Assembly (NCBI GenBank): GCA_905331475.1
Contig: CAJNYU010000185.1
Span: 186,001 to 250,000 of the forward strand
DNA: 64,000 nucleotides
Origin: Rotaria socialis
Lineage: Eukaryota; Rotifera; Eurotatoria; Philodinida; Philodinidae
Direction: 5' to 3'
How positions within the stretch are numbered: the stretch's first letter is position 1; each line of letters begins with the position of its first letter. Below the pieces are notes generated by a model. The model had not been told where the DNA came from, ran no database searches, and worked only from the letters and a program-made list of their open reading frames with translations. Positions 1 through 12,421 of this stretch are shown in pieces. The translations under genes and the position numbers were made by a program.

Positions 1-754
1 AAATAAATCACCCAAACTCAAAACTAGTAGTTTCCTCCTTCCAGCGATTTCCCGTGTTTTCCGGTCGTTTCCCGCCGTACCACCACGACCTGGGTAATCA
101 TCAATGAATAAGCATATGGTGTCAACAGAATACATGGGTGGAATGTTTATGTTGGATTCCGTTAAAATCCGACACTGGGACCTATCGAATTCCAACACTA
201 GGGTTCCGATCGTAGGTCCCACACCCTGATACCGATAGGATTTCGTCGGTTTAATGAAATTCATACTATATCCGATAAGATTCCGACACGAATCCCATAG
301 GATCCTACTATCGGAATCATTCTCCTGGGTACAAAACATTATTTCAGGATTTTAGTTATGCTTCATAGAGTATGTTGAATTTACTTTGACTATTAACTTT
401 AAAGTTTATCTTTTGAATAGAATTGTTAGAACAATAGTCGAATGTAAGAATCTATAGTTGTTCCAAACTGGATTGTATCAAGCGATGAATTTAAAGCTAA
501 TTGTGACTTTAACCGACAGTACATCTATCTTTCAATCAAAATGGATAAAAGTCTTTATCTTGTCATGCACACAAACAATATCATTTCTGTTATGTGTATT
601 TTTCCTCTCAACTACCACATTATATGTTAAATAAAAGAAGTTGATCAATTTCACCGACTGTTTGTTTGTAATGAATATAAAAATTTACGATTTTCTTTGA
701 GAAAACAAAACCACTTTCATTATTATTATTCGATTAAGTCAATCATTGAATCGA
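1..754. repeat. Gene-free edge with reiterated-word repeat ends
   Basis: No coding sequence is seen. Positions 1-94 and about 130-329 are rich in short variant words, with variants of TTTCCCGCCG in the first and of TCCGATAGGATTCCGAC in the second. Both blocks end in CCTGGG (89-94 and 324-329). The same end motif closes the reiterated-word elements near 34 kb and 37-38 kb. The bases after the first block (TAATCATCAATGA) nearly match those after another CCTGGG at 37325-37330. The left end of the first element lies outside the window. About 330-754 is plain AT-rich spacer. Confidence 0.45.
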
Positions 755-2348
755 TTAAAAAGAACATGTCATATTTTGTAAATGCCATGATTGTGAATCT
801 CGTCCAAGAGCACAATATTCGCTGTCAAGTCGCATTATTGTACCATCAAGACAAATACGATTATTGCACTGCGATACCGCTTTTATATTCCATACATTGG
901 ATGACAGAATGTAATCTCCTCCTTGACTATGTCCATTATCATTTCCTGGAATAAGTGTAGCTTGAAGAGTAATACAAAATGAAATATTTTTACGTTCATT
1001 TAAAACAACAAGATCAATAAGACATAAATCATTAATAGTTCCTTTAGAAAGACTAGTTTTCCAATTGAATTTTGGTAAATCTTCTAACTCAGGTCCCAGG
1101 TCTTGTGTCATATCAGTTGAACGTATTAATTCAATCATCGGAGTACTGGACAATTTTAAGCGACAATTGAGAAAACGATGTCGAAGAAAAATTGTGGTCA
1201 TATTTCGAAAACAAATAAAAACGGATACTTCAAGATCATTCGATTTTGGAAAATGATTCGGATTAATTATTTGAGATAATGGCTGATTATTTATTGAATT
1301 TGTTGTACGAAGACCAGTGAAAAAAAGTTCATGAAAAGACAAATAATTAATATTAAAAACAATGAAGGCAAATGATTTATCTTGTTCATAAGTAGCAAGC
1401 AAGAAATCATCTTCATTGGGTAATTTTGATATACAAATGGGTGATTTAATATCCTTTGTTAATGATATCAATTTTGTTTTAATTATATTCCAATCGAATT
1501 TATATTCACGTAATAAAGATTGAATTTGTTGTGTATGTTGAATAGGTTTTTCTGTTATGTCAGCTAATTGTTCATTGGATCTTGGCAAACGCAGACGATT
1601 GGGACGTGTATTTATATTGATTGAAACAATAGAGAAAAGACGAAGAAAATGTACACGAGTTAAAAATTCTGGCATGGTGATTTCAAACCAACGCATTGAC
1701 ATACTTGTCTCAAAAAATTTGATTGTATCATATTTTTGAGACCATATTATATTATGTTTATCATCACAAAAAGCAAGAAGAAAATTGAATTGACTTGAAA
1801 ATTTATTGAATGTTTTTTGATAATCAGGAATACCTGTGTAAGATTTTAATACATCGAATTTAAGTGGGAATAGAGATTTTAATTGAGTTTTTATTTGTTG
1901 ATTTAAATAGTTTTGTATTTGTTGTTTACTTGTTGAAGTTGATGCTACTTGATGAAGACCATAGGAAAGTGCTAATGAATGCCAGAGACTTTTGTCTTGT
2001 GAGATTGAGCACCTAATATTAAAAACAAATCGTAGAAATACTTGACTTTTAAAAAAATAGAAATTAAAACGGTTACCATCGTCGACAGACAATGCCAATA
2101 TTGAGTAAGTCAATAGGTGATAAATAACGAAAGATATACAGAAGAACATCATCAGATAATTCATTGATTTCAATTTTTTTCGAAACCATATAACGAGGTT
2201 TTGTAGCATTTGGTAAAGGAAATACTGTTGTTTTTCTCGTTGGCATACTATTTATTGATTGACTTGAAGAAAAACTATGTTTGATCGATTTTGCTTTCGA
2301 CATTTTTTTTAAACTAAAAACCTTTTGTACATTGTCGTCTTGATCCAT
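755..2348 (-). CDS. F-box protein, two exons
   Basis: Exons 2077-2348 and 755-2012 are joined across a 64-base intron (GTAACC to TTAG), giving 509 aa. Residues about 60-105 form a clear F-box: INELSDDVLLYIFRYLSP, then a VCRRW core completed across the splice as CRRWCSISQDKSLW. The F-box binds SKP1, so the protein is expected to be the substrate-recognition subunit of an SCF ubiquitin ligase. The remaining 400 residues have no repeats I recognise (no LRR, WD40 or Kelch) and should hold the substrate-binding region. The layout loosely recalls FBXO15, but that is a weak impression. The start is the first ATG of the open frame, before a Ser/Lys-rich leader. Confidence 0.82.
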
Positions 2349-2939
2349 TTTTTTTCTTGTTCACTCTCTAGCAACGACTCCTTTTTCTATACGTTCATTC
2401 TACAGATGTCACAAATAGATGACATGCTTACTATACTATTATATGATACAAAAAGAATAGTATTTTTCTTTAAAAATATCAAACCAAAGCATTTCACTTT
2501 GGCAATTATGTGTGCTCTTTTTAAGTGATTTGCGTATAAGAATTGAAAAAAATGAACTCCGTTCAAATTTAAAGTAGTCTTTTCATGTCATCTTGGTGCG
2601 TTGGCTAGATCCGAGTCGAAAAATGTAGTTACCATGCAAAACTCTCATATTGAATAATCAATATCAAGTCTATTTCAATTACGATGAAGCTCATGAGAGT
2701 TAAATTGGTATACTCACCAGACGAGTTTGTCTATTTAGTCATTTTCTCGATCAAATATGTAGGCGAGAAAGTTGTTTAATTATCTCTAAGAATACGTTTT
2801 AGTGTTGAATAGAAATATGAATTTATTTATTATTTTTCATCATAGCATGCTTTTATTTGTGTCTTTTAAAGAAACGAGTATACTTAATGTGCAATTAAAA
2901 AACAATGGACGGATAATAACTGCATTATCAGACAAATTA
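2349..2939. other. Spacer between F-box gene and ZMYND10
   Basis: About 590 bases of AT-rich DNA between the start of the F-box gene and the stop of ZMYND10. A short plus-strand frame of 67 codons (2325-2528) overlaps the F-box start and does not look coding. No RNA gene or repeat is recognised. It should contain the F-box promoter and the ZMYND10 polyadenylation region. Confidence 0.5.
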
Positions 2940-5606
2940 TCATTGAGAATTATTTGATGTTTCGGATTTTGCAACTTCAATAATCATATCACACATATTT
3001 TTATGTTTAGGCCAATGTTTTACTTGGCATTCACTGAAAAAATAAAGAAAAATAGTTCAAGATATCAGATTAATTACATTATTTTCAATTAGTAACATGA
3101 AAATACAAAATTCTTTAGTTTCTATCAGAAAACTACTTTGATTATACCTTTGTACCAGTTGATAGTCGTTTGTATACTCAGAAGATTAAAAACAAATATA
3201 TAGAATTGCGATAATTATTGTAATTGCGATTTTTTCACTTCAACTGCAAAATGTTGTTTTTAAAAAAGTATTATTCCTTATCATCGAGACTCAATGTTAA
3301 ATCAACAATATGCACGTCATATGACATTTTCAGGATACGTCATAGTCCTTTACGTAGAGCAACATAGTTAATAAATTTAATACCTTCACAATGATCATCT
3401 GCTTATAGAATGGCCTTATGATATAGTAATACTGATGTATCATTCTATTAAGTATCCTCAAAAGTTTTTCGAAAAATCTATAATGAATATTCACGTGAAC
3501 CTGACATAAATTAATTGAACTGATCCTTTCACAGATTCGAATAATAGTAGTCTCAAGACGCGAATGATGAAAACAAATTTCATTCGATATGAAGAGGAAA
3601 ACACAAAAAGAATTTAGTTGGTTAGAATTAAACTAAAACACAATAGTCTTACCGTCGACAGTACCATTCACGTTGACAACGTGAACAACGTTTAGTTGCT
3701 TGTTCCCCACATATGGCACATTTTGGCGCTTCATTAATAACTGTTTCAAGAATATCAAAATTCATCGTATTCGCCCAACTACGTTTAAGAACAAAGAAAA
3801 CATTAAAAACATAGATGCGAATGGTAACAAAGGAAAAAGTGTCTACCGTGCAGCTTGTTGTCTTGCTTCACTATCACTTGGATTTAAAACAGTTTTAGCT
3901 TGTGTTTCAGCTAGGGTACGCCATTGATTTTTATACTTTCGTACAATTCGATCATACAATTCAGCGACCTGATTTAAATAAAAAAATATTTTCCTCTTTT
4001 GCTTTTCATAATATGATTCAATTAATTTGTTACTTGTTCTAAAACAAGTTGTTTTTTAGCAGTAGGCGGCTCCATGAAACTTAATTGTTCGAGAAAACGC
4101 TGTAATTGTATAAGATGAGGCATTTGATCGAGAATAACTTCATTAAGATGAGCACGTAATTTAGTTATACGATTTTTATTGTACTCTGTATATTCATATT
4201 TTTGTAAACAATGCGGGCTAAGTAATAATTGATACAGAGCTAACCAAACTTGCCCTTCTATTTTCGGTACTATGTATCGATCTTCCATTGATATTTTTTG
4301 CCACTTGCCTTCAATATGTCGCATATATGTACCTAGAAATAATCATTGAACTTATATATCGAATAAAAATATTGAATATGTTACCATCATTAACTGTCTT
4401 TTCCCAAGGTTTCATTTCTATGAAATCAACAAGTAATAGAATAAAATCAAAGTTATCTAGTAAACGTGATGTTACACTCATCGGTAATCTAAGACGAAAG
4501 CAAATAAAACAGAAAGATATAGTTCCTCATAAAAATATGAATAATAATATTCTTGGCATACTTTTGTAAACAATCACAAATATATCGAATAATACTTAAT
4601 ATTTTCATTGCCATATCGAATCGAAGAGTTTCTTCTTGTGAAAGAAGTTCCTACGAAAGTGTTTTGTTTTACATTTTGTTTAAATAATATAATTATGAAA
4701 ATCTAAAATATTTTTACTTTTAAACTTTCAGAAATATCATTCGATGTATTATCAATTTGATTTGATTTTTTCTGACGAGTTCGTTGTTCTCTAAAATGAT
4801 TTAATCTTCGAATATGAGTGACAACAAATATTGAACTACTGTTATTTTACTCTTGTTTTAATTTTCGTATGATTTCAGTTAATAAACGATAACTATAATC
4901 AACAAGATCAAGAATTTGATCGTCACATGAAGTCGAAACATCTTCATGATACATTAATGTTTCAAGTAAATTGACAATACATGCTTCATGATAAAACTAT
5001 TGTATTAAAAAAAATAAAATCATCTAGATGTCAAATAAATCAAAAGCTAAGGCTAACATACAATGATATATATTGAAAAAGTGACACGTGGTTCAAATCG
5101 TATTGCAATTAGTTCACGAAAAATTTTTTCTCGCCAAATTTCAGTTGTTATTAATTGAGAAATAAGAACAGGAAGCTAAAAAAGCAAATTGACATTTTTA
5201 TTGAACTTCTTAGATATTGACTGGATTCCACAAGTGTTATTCTTTTCTTTTGCTAAAAGCTATGAGAAGATCGGTTTCTTATTTCTAAGTTAAAACTAAC
5301 CATGCGGAATACTTTTGATTGATTTACTGAGTTAACGAGTACTTTACCTTATCATTGTTTACTATCACTTCTCGTACATATTCATGTGTATTTCTGTTAG
5401 CATCAAGAATAGCTTGCATATTCAATTTTTCAATATATTCATGTTGTGTATGCCATCTTAAAAGAAAATGAAGTATTTAATAATTTACAATAGAAACAAT
5501 TAGTTTCATACCTTGACTTTCCTATATCTTCAACTTCAAATGATTCTAATGCTTCTACAAATGCATCGACTTCAGTCGAAAATAAAACATTTTGGTCGTC
5601 AGTCAT
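2940..5606 (-). CDS. ZMYND10: ZMYND10, dynein-arm assembly factor with MYND finger
   Basis: Eleven exons: 5512-5606, 5348-5456, 5062-5175, 4851-4996, 4718-4790, 4562-4650, 4385-4488, 4034-4332, 3847-3968, 3653-3778 and 2940-3033. The frame closes at 456 aa (human about 440). Collinear matches to animal ZMYND10 include EKLNMQAILDA, YHEACIVNLLETL, LDLVDY, KIEGQVWLALYQLLLSP and PPTAKKQLVLEQV. The C-terminal MYND zinc finger reads CAICGEQATKRCSRCQ, then WYCRRECQVKHWPKH, ending KNMC, and is split by a 619-base intron between its Cys/His pairs. ZMYND10 is a cytoplasmic factor needed to assemble axonemal dynein arms, so it implies motile cilia. All introns are GT-AG, and most are 50-75 bases. Confidence 0.96.
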
Positions 5607-5792
5607 CTAGAACAGTAAGAATTATTTAAATATTTATTTATTTCACCAATCTTTCAATAGAAAAACAAACATAATATGTAAATATTTGATATTCGAAATT
5701 ACATTATTGGTTTTTGACTATTCAATTTAAGCACCGTTCAGAGGCAAATGAAGAGACTTCAAGAAAAAAATAGAAATATCAACAAAGTAGCT

Positions 5793-6548
5793 TTATTGTT
5801 GCTTTTGATAATGAGAATTTTCTATTGATGGATCTATATTTTGAATTGGATTTTGTTTATCGTCATTATTTTTTGTTTCATCGATTTCTTTAATTGCACG
5901 TAATTCGTTTTCATAACGAATTAATTGTAGAAAAAAAGACATATTTGGCGTAGCCATACGACGTCGTTCCAGTAAATAATCGTACGATTTAAATAGTGAA
6001 TCATGATGATATCTAAAGAGCAAGATAGTTGATAATGGAAATTCTATTATTTCATATATTTACTTCATTAAATAAGCAAGGACGATCGTCGATGAACGAG
6101 ATATTCCCATTTGACAGTGAACTAACACTTTCTCATTTTTTCGTTTACAATCCCATAAAAATTCATTCGTAGCATAAAAATATTTCTTTATATCAGTTTG
6201 AAGTTCATCATATAAATTAATCCATAAAACATTATATTTTTCAACAATCGTTTTATCTAATCGACAATCACATACATTAACAATGTGTCGAATGCCAAGT
6301 TGATCGAGTAAACCTATATTAGAGGCATGACCTAAATTGCCATGATAAAGAAAATTATCGATAACAACCGATGGATAACTATAACCAATTTGTTCGGATG
6401 TGAATGGTTGACGTTTTTTTGATCTCAGATCTATTATACGTTTCAGATAATTTAATTCATCATCGGTTGCTTTGAATGATCTTCGTAAATAATCTTCCAT
6501 AACACAAACAGATGGTACTTCCTGATATCCAGACGAAGTGTCTGTCAT
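5793..6548 (-). CDS. Atypical dual-specificity protein phosphatase
   Basis: Exons 6064-6548 and 5793-6012 join across a 51-base intron to give 234 aa. The catalytic loop HCQMGISRS (residues about 144-152) fits the HCxxGxxRS signature of Cys-based phosphatases. A general-acid Asp in NLYDE lies about 30 residues before it. The AYLMK that follows and the RRRMATPNMSFFLQL segment after the splice are typical of DUSP folds. There is no MAP-kinase-docking rhodanese domain, so it belongs with the small atypical DUSPs or is distantly slingshot-like. The substrate cannot be inferred. The frame is open upstream of the chosen ATG back to a possible acceptor near 6597, so an extra 5' exon is possible. Confidence 0.85.
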
Positions 6549-8360
6549 CTGTTTGTTTCTGTGTTGTGACCGTGCAGTACCCGTTTTTGAAATCTAAAAT
6601 AAAATTATGACGAAAAATTATCATAAATAGAAAACATGGCAAACATAGAAAAATAAATGTTTCGAGCCGCTCATGCCAACTTTCGTCATGATCGAATCCA
6701 CATGAATTTGTTCTTTCCCAGATCGACTACATCTTGCACTCTAATTGATTTCGCCGATAGAAGCACATTGAAAAGTGTGCGTGCCGTTAATCTATAGGAG
6801 TGACATATATTACACGTCATAAAAGCATCCGACATTCGATACAACAATTGTTCGAGTAATATATTTTTTTAATCCTATAAACAAAAGAAATTCCTAGCAT
6901 ATAACAGCTGGTTTTGTCATTTTTAATCAAATTTCCAGCGATATATGACAAATACGAATATCGACAAAAAAAAGCATCAACATGGAAAAAAAAAAACTCT
7001 GACATTCATCATTGATATTCTCATTCTCATGTATATTACTCTTGACAACGATAAAATTAAGCACGAATGCAAATACGCAACAGTCTAATAGAACCAATCA
7101 TTCCGGAGAATCTATCCAGATGGCACTCATAGGCAATGCATATGATTGTTGATACATAGATATATTTTGACTTATTTGAGAAAAACATAATCTGAAATAG
7201 GTTCAGTGCATTTCTACACAAATATATTGAACTAACCTAAATATTGCATGACTACATTTAAATGAAGTATGTTTTATTCGAATGCATTTATGCTTAATCT
7301 GTATTCTAATGAATAATTATCTTGAAAATTTTAATGAATACTTAGTTGTAAATTTAATTTCTTTAAATAGCAAATGAATCATACCTATATTAATTGTATT
7401 TATCCTGTAATTTTTATGATTCTACTGTAAAACGATCTATTCATATAGAATAAAATATCATTTCATACTATCTCTTAATATTAGTTGATAGTGCTCATTG
7501 AAAAGAAGACATGATAGTATTTTTAAGAATAATCTTGTTTTTTGCCTTTAATATTAAACATTCTCTTATTGTAATGTTGCAACAGCATGTAGACTTCTTA
7601 CAGATTTAATAAATTTTCTCATAAAGCTACGATTTAATCCGATTCGTTTATCATCTGTTGATGAGAGTACCGTTGATTGATGTCATCCAGCTGAAACCAA
7701 AATCATGTATTTTTCTAATATTTTTGGTAATTCTTTCAATGCTATATAGCAATTCATAGAACAACAGTTTAGCTACTTTGAAGTCAAGAATGGAACTAAA
7801 TGTGGTTTCTTATTAGCTGTCATCTATTATTGATTTTCTTAATTATTTTATGTTAACTGTTTCAGAATTTTAAATTTTAAATCAAAGATCCAATAGAACA
7901 AGAGGATGATGCAATTCGCAGTCTGTATGATACACTCGATATAATTATGACTGATTCCTGATAATAGATGGCATTGTATGGATTCAATAACTGGGTTTGA
8001 GGGAAAAGATAATCTCGGAAGGTTAGGAACTATTTAATTGCCGAGCTCATATGTAAGGGGAAAACATATAGGTTAATAAATATCAAATTTTCCTTGTCTT
8101 AAAATGCAGAACAAATCCTAGAACTCTACTCTCTTGTGTAACAACTGTCTACAAGAACGAAGCATGAATCAACAACATTTTTTTGGCAAGAACAGAAAAA
8201 AGAAGCATTTTCTTTTGCCACATTGTTTCTTTCTACGATATATGAATCAGGCATTACACAATATGAGCTACCTTAGATTGTTTCACCATTACTTGCAATT
8301 TCATAATATATAAGTTGAATAGGTGTACTAATATTTCAATTGGAAAGTGGCCCATAAAAC
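6549..8360. other. Gene-free spacer with possible decayed coding scraps
   Basis: About 1.8 kb of AT-rich DNA without a convincing gene. At about 7570-7690 (minus) a short frame ending in a stop reads like the end of a protein (KRIGLNRSFMRKFIKSVRS). At about 7889-7966 (plus) another short frame reads DPIEQEDDAIRSLYDTLD. Neither extends or is recognised, and both may be fossil exons or chance. The segment must hold the promoters of the divergent phosphatase and AAA ATPase genes. Confidence 0.35.
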
Positions 8361-9657
8361 ATGTCACTTATTTCAAATGAATATGTCGGATATTTTCCTG
8401 AACTATCTCAGATAGTTCTTCAAAAATTATGTGCTAATAGAACTCAACGAGAAAAAATACCAAGTGTTCCTTTGTTTGTAGCTCATTATAAAATGCTTCC
8501 GTGTGTCTTCAAATTTTCACACCCAGAATCCAATGCTTTACTGCATATGCCATCAATTTTGAACTACTTGAAAAATGAATATGGACACGATTTAACCAAT
8601 GATGTTGTTTTACAACGCTATCATAAAAAATCCAAACAATTTTTTGCTCAGTATTTGTTTTTTCAAATAATAATTTTCAAATAATAAATCCATTTTTTCT
8701 TTTGTAGGTATCGCTTGTGTAATCTTGGTAACGGTATAATAATATATTTTCATGGTGTGAAGTTTATGTCGGATATTCAAAATCCAAATAATTATTCTTC
8801 AGATGCATTTGATGATTGTTTTCTTGTAATATCATCAATTGCAATCTATTATCTTCCTGAACACGATATCAAAGTACAAAATATGGTTAAAGATCTTTTA
8901 AAATACTATGTCTTTGAATCGAAATTCTTGAAACTTAGCATGATTTGTCGCCATCAAAATTCAGCGTATTATTTGAGGGACATAAAAATTAAAAAACCAA
9001 TGATTCTTGACTTAGAATTGCATTATGGACAAAATTTTGTTAAAGTTCATGAGAAAATTCTCAATGCATGCAATAAAAAACAAGGCAAAGGAATTGTTTT
9101 ACTACATGGTATACCCGGTAGTGGTAAGTTCAAAATGTTTTTCTTAATGGATTATGTCTACTTTTTTTTCCCAAAAAGGTAAAACTCATTATATCCGTTA
9201 TTTAATAGAAGAAATTCGAGAAAAAAAATTAATTTATATTCCTCCAGATATGGCTAAACATATTTCAAAACCTGAATTTCTGGCTTTTTTACTAACACAT
9301 CCCGATTCTATTTTAATCATTGAAGATGCTGAAAATATAATATGTGATCGAAATGAAATGACATTTAATGCATCTCAAGCGGTTGCCAATTTATTAAATT
9401 TATCTGATGGTTTATTAGGTGATGCCATGCATATGCAAATTATTGCAACATTTAATTGTGATTTAACAATCATTGATAAAGCTCTATTACGTAAAGGACG
9501 ATTAATAGCTGACTATGAATTCGGTAAATTAGATGTTGATAGTGCTCAAGAATTGTCGAATAGATTAGGTTTTGGTATGGAACATATTTCCACACCCATG
9601 ACTTTGGCAGAAATTTATAATCAAAATAAAGGAAACGATATTGAATTTATAGTTTGA
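8361..9657 (+). CDS. AAA-family ATPase of bacterial/phage style
   Basis: Exons 8361-8650, 8708-9123 and 9179-9657, with introns of 57 and 55 bases, give 394 aa. Walker A is GIPGSGKT (about 229-236, split by the second intron). Walker B is ILIIEDAE (about 279-286), followed by NLLNLSDGLLGD, a sensor-1 segment IIATFN and an RKGR arginine-finger region. The AAA module fills the C-terminal 170 residues, and the N-terminal 220 residues have no domain I recognise. The EDAE Walker B with LLNLSDGLLGD and ALLRKGRL is, from memory, a pattern common in bacterial and phage stand-alone AAA ATPases, which suggests acquisition followed by intron gain. It lacks the features of BCS1, katanin and proteasome AAA proteins. 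The function is unknown. Confidence 0.85.
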
Positions 9658-10558
9658 GGACTTCTAAGTCAGATTTGTATTTGAATGATAAACATGAGAA
9701 AAATACGAGTCTTACGATGTTTTTATTGAATTAATAAATTTTAAAAAGCGATTGCTGTTTTATGTAAATGCTGAAGATCTAGTAGGGATCATTATAGAAA
9801 ATGTTTTGGTACTTGCGCATTGTGATCTTAGTTTTAATACATCCATAAATAAATAAGTGAAAGTATAACATGATAATCTATGCAACTATAGGTTGAAATA
9901 CCAGCAACTTTGATGTTCGTACGTTAGTATCATCATAAGACAAGAAAATATGACCGAGTAGTTCTTATTTAATTGTCGATTTGACGAATCAAATCATAGT
10001 TTTGTGATTAATTCGTTTTCTGCTTGAATCCTGTAATAAAAGCCATTGCTTATGCATGCCATGGCTAGAGCCCATTAGGTTCAAGGTTTTTAGGACCTGG
10101 AAGCCGTAAATAAAAGTTGTCGATTCGAATTCTCTAGAATCACAGTTTTATAGTAGTTATCGTACATGTATAGTAAGCACTAAAGAGAATATCATCCTAT
10201 ATGATACCTTCTGTTTGAGGTCATGTTGGACTCACAAGAATATATCAACGAGAATAACATATAGACTTAAAAGAGTTCGTGGCTATATTTTGATACGCAC
10301 TAAAAAAACATTCCACGATATGAATCTATTGGCCACTCTTTTTATTAGGAACAGATATATGCAAATTTAAGCTACTGTATATCTAATTATGTAGCACTAT
10401 TACACTGTTGATAAGGGATATACAACAATTTTTTAGATAGCGTCCGGGATTTCGCTGTCCCTTTTTTTTATCATGGTGTACATTGAAAACACTGAACACC
10501 AGAGGTCCAACAACATCGGTCAAACTAGCAAACGGTAGTTATTAGATCAAAATGTTGC
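9658..10558. other. Spacer after AAA ATPase gene
   Basis: About 900 bases of AT-rich sequence downstream of the ATPase stop. No open frame of note, repeat or RNA gene is recognised. An A-rich stretch with AATAAA-like words at about 9730-9745 could serve as the polyadenylation region. Confidence 0.4.
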
Positions 10559-11270
10559 TTATTTACGGCCAACTGAAACTTGAACAGTTGGCCATTGATT
10601 CGATTCACTGTATAGATTTGATAGAAGAATAGTGATTATCTTTATAGCTAAGTCCTTGCTTTTACATATCCTTGAACCTTTTCCGAACGCCATACAAGTC
10701 TTATCATCCGACATTGAAAATTCATGGTCATTTTCTATAACAGATTCATGTTTAATAGGCAGTGAAAGTGCTTCTGTTTGAGTTTCAGCTGTATGCATAC
10801 CATCAAATCAACTGGAACATGATGTAAAAATTCTGTCACTCGATCGTAGGAGATTTCATGAAACATGACTTGAAGTACATGATAATGATGAGCAGTTGTT
10901 GTAATTGCATATCGCATAGGATCAGATACTAATTCAATTATAAGACTCGACATAACTTCGACAATTTCTAAAGCTAATGTGATAAATAGTTCCATGGCAA
11001 CCACTGTAATCATCTCTTATGCTGTCAGGCTAAAATCTTTTCCCAGTTGTCTCATCTCTGGATGCGCTTGAAGTTGTTTCAAAAATTCAACGCATAAATC
11101 TATTCAATTCGACCAACCCAAATCCAGATGATATGTAAAACATTTACTTATTGATTTTGTTAATGCAATTATCGTTTTGAGATCTGATACTGGTGCTTCT
11201 GTGCTGAAAACTAATTCACATATAATAGAAACTTTCAGTTTTATTATCTGTCAAAGCCAGTTGAAGCAGT
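10559..11270 (-). pseudogene. Decayed coding remnant, alpha-helical, family unknown
   Basis: On the minus strand an amphipathic, protein-like reading continues for about 700 bases, with segments such as DLCVEFLKQLQAHPEMRQ, MELFITLALEIVEVMSSLI and FHEISYDRVTEFLHHVPVD. The composition suggests stacked helices of the HEAT/armadillo kind. The frame is interrupted and has no clean start or splice structure, so it looks broken. I do not recognise the parent gene. It abuts the 520-bp dispersed repeat at 11308, which may have landed in it. It could also be part of a mobile element. Confidence 0.35.
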
Positions 11271-11307
11271 GGAAAGACAAAACCAGCAAAAACAAAAACA
11301 AAATAAA

Positions 11308-11829
11308 TGTGGAAACTTCGGATTTCATCCGAGAGTTATGTGTACTGCAAAAAGTGCATGGGACATATGAGTCATTCTAGAATGTCTGAACACCAAAATC
11401 GTCATGAGAAACTAGGCAATTTGATTTCTGGATGCAGTTTTTGTGCATTTTGAGACGTTTTTCAGGCGATGTTTCATTAGAAAGCTACAAGTTAGTTCAA
11501 AACTAATATCAGATTCGGAATCAGCGTTAAAAACTGAGTCGATTTATATATGTTGTGAACAATTCTGAGAAAATTTTGCTTTTTGAAAAAAATCCCTGTA
11601 CCCCTCCTCAGGGATGGCCTGGTCAAAAATGACAAGTTTTTCGATAACTCAACCATTTCTTGAAGGATCTTTCTCATCTTCGAACTCGACTGAGACATTG
11701 ATGAGGCTGAACTGTGTAGAAAATTTCATCATGATCTAACTCTCCTTTCGAAAGTTATCGTGTAAACGGACGACCGGACGGACACACTGGCCGATTCTAG
11801 AGTGTACTCACTTTTTGAGTACACAAAAA
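11308..11829 (+). repeat. 520-bp dispersed repeat, copy 1
   Basis: Nearly identical over its whole length to 50412-50931 in the same orientation, roughly 90-95% by eye with a few short indels. The left end can fold (AACTTCGGAT, then ATCCGAGAGTT). The right end is a perfect 8-bp hairpin (GTGTACTC, seven-base loop ACTTTTT, GAGTACAC) followed by a short A run. No long open frame, terminal inverted repeat or obvious target duplication is seen. Hairpins at both ends without inverted termini resemble non-autonomous Helentron or Helitron-like elements, but the class is not proven. Confidence 0.75.
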
Positions 11830-12421
11830 GATATAAGTTTGGCTACTAACTTTACGTCATAAGTGATACTTTTATGTGTACGAAAATTTTCACAAAGTAC
11901 AAGTTTATGGCATCCAATAGTGGTAGCTACCATTTTATATCGTGAAAAGGTACTCTGCAGCTGACGGAAAGTACCAAAATGGTGTAAAAATGAAGCCTGA
12001 CAAGCGAATTTTAATCATGAATATCAATCGAGGATTGAAACTCCACAAAGTGATAGCCAATAACCAGAATGATAATGTACTGATGAGAAACGGTATTATT
12101 GTAAGCCAATAAAATATTGATAAAGGTATAAATGAGATTATCGAAAAATCGTATGAAAATTAGAAACGATGTTTAACTATAGTCTTTTTATATTTTTCCC
12201 ATCACATACTTTGTCCTTACCTCGCCGTTTCTTCTTATGATAAACACGACCCACTCTTCTTTCATAACTAATGTATCAATTAACAAATTCTCTCTTTTTC
12301 TTTCTCTACTGATTACTTTGTATTTTGGATGGTATGCGGGTAACGATAAGACAGACACCCACACTCAGTATTGTTCTGTAAAAACTATGTAAGCACCGTT
12401 TGACATTTTTCATGTCGTTGT
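11830..12421. other. Spacer between repeat and wax-synthase-like gene
   Basis: About 590 bases of AT-rich DNA with no recognised gene or repeat. It contains the 3' end region of the minus-strand wax-synthase-like gene. Confidence 0.4.
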
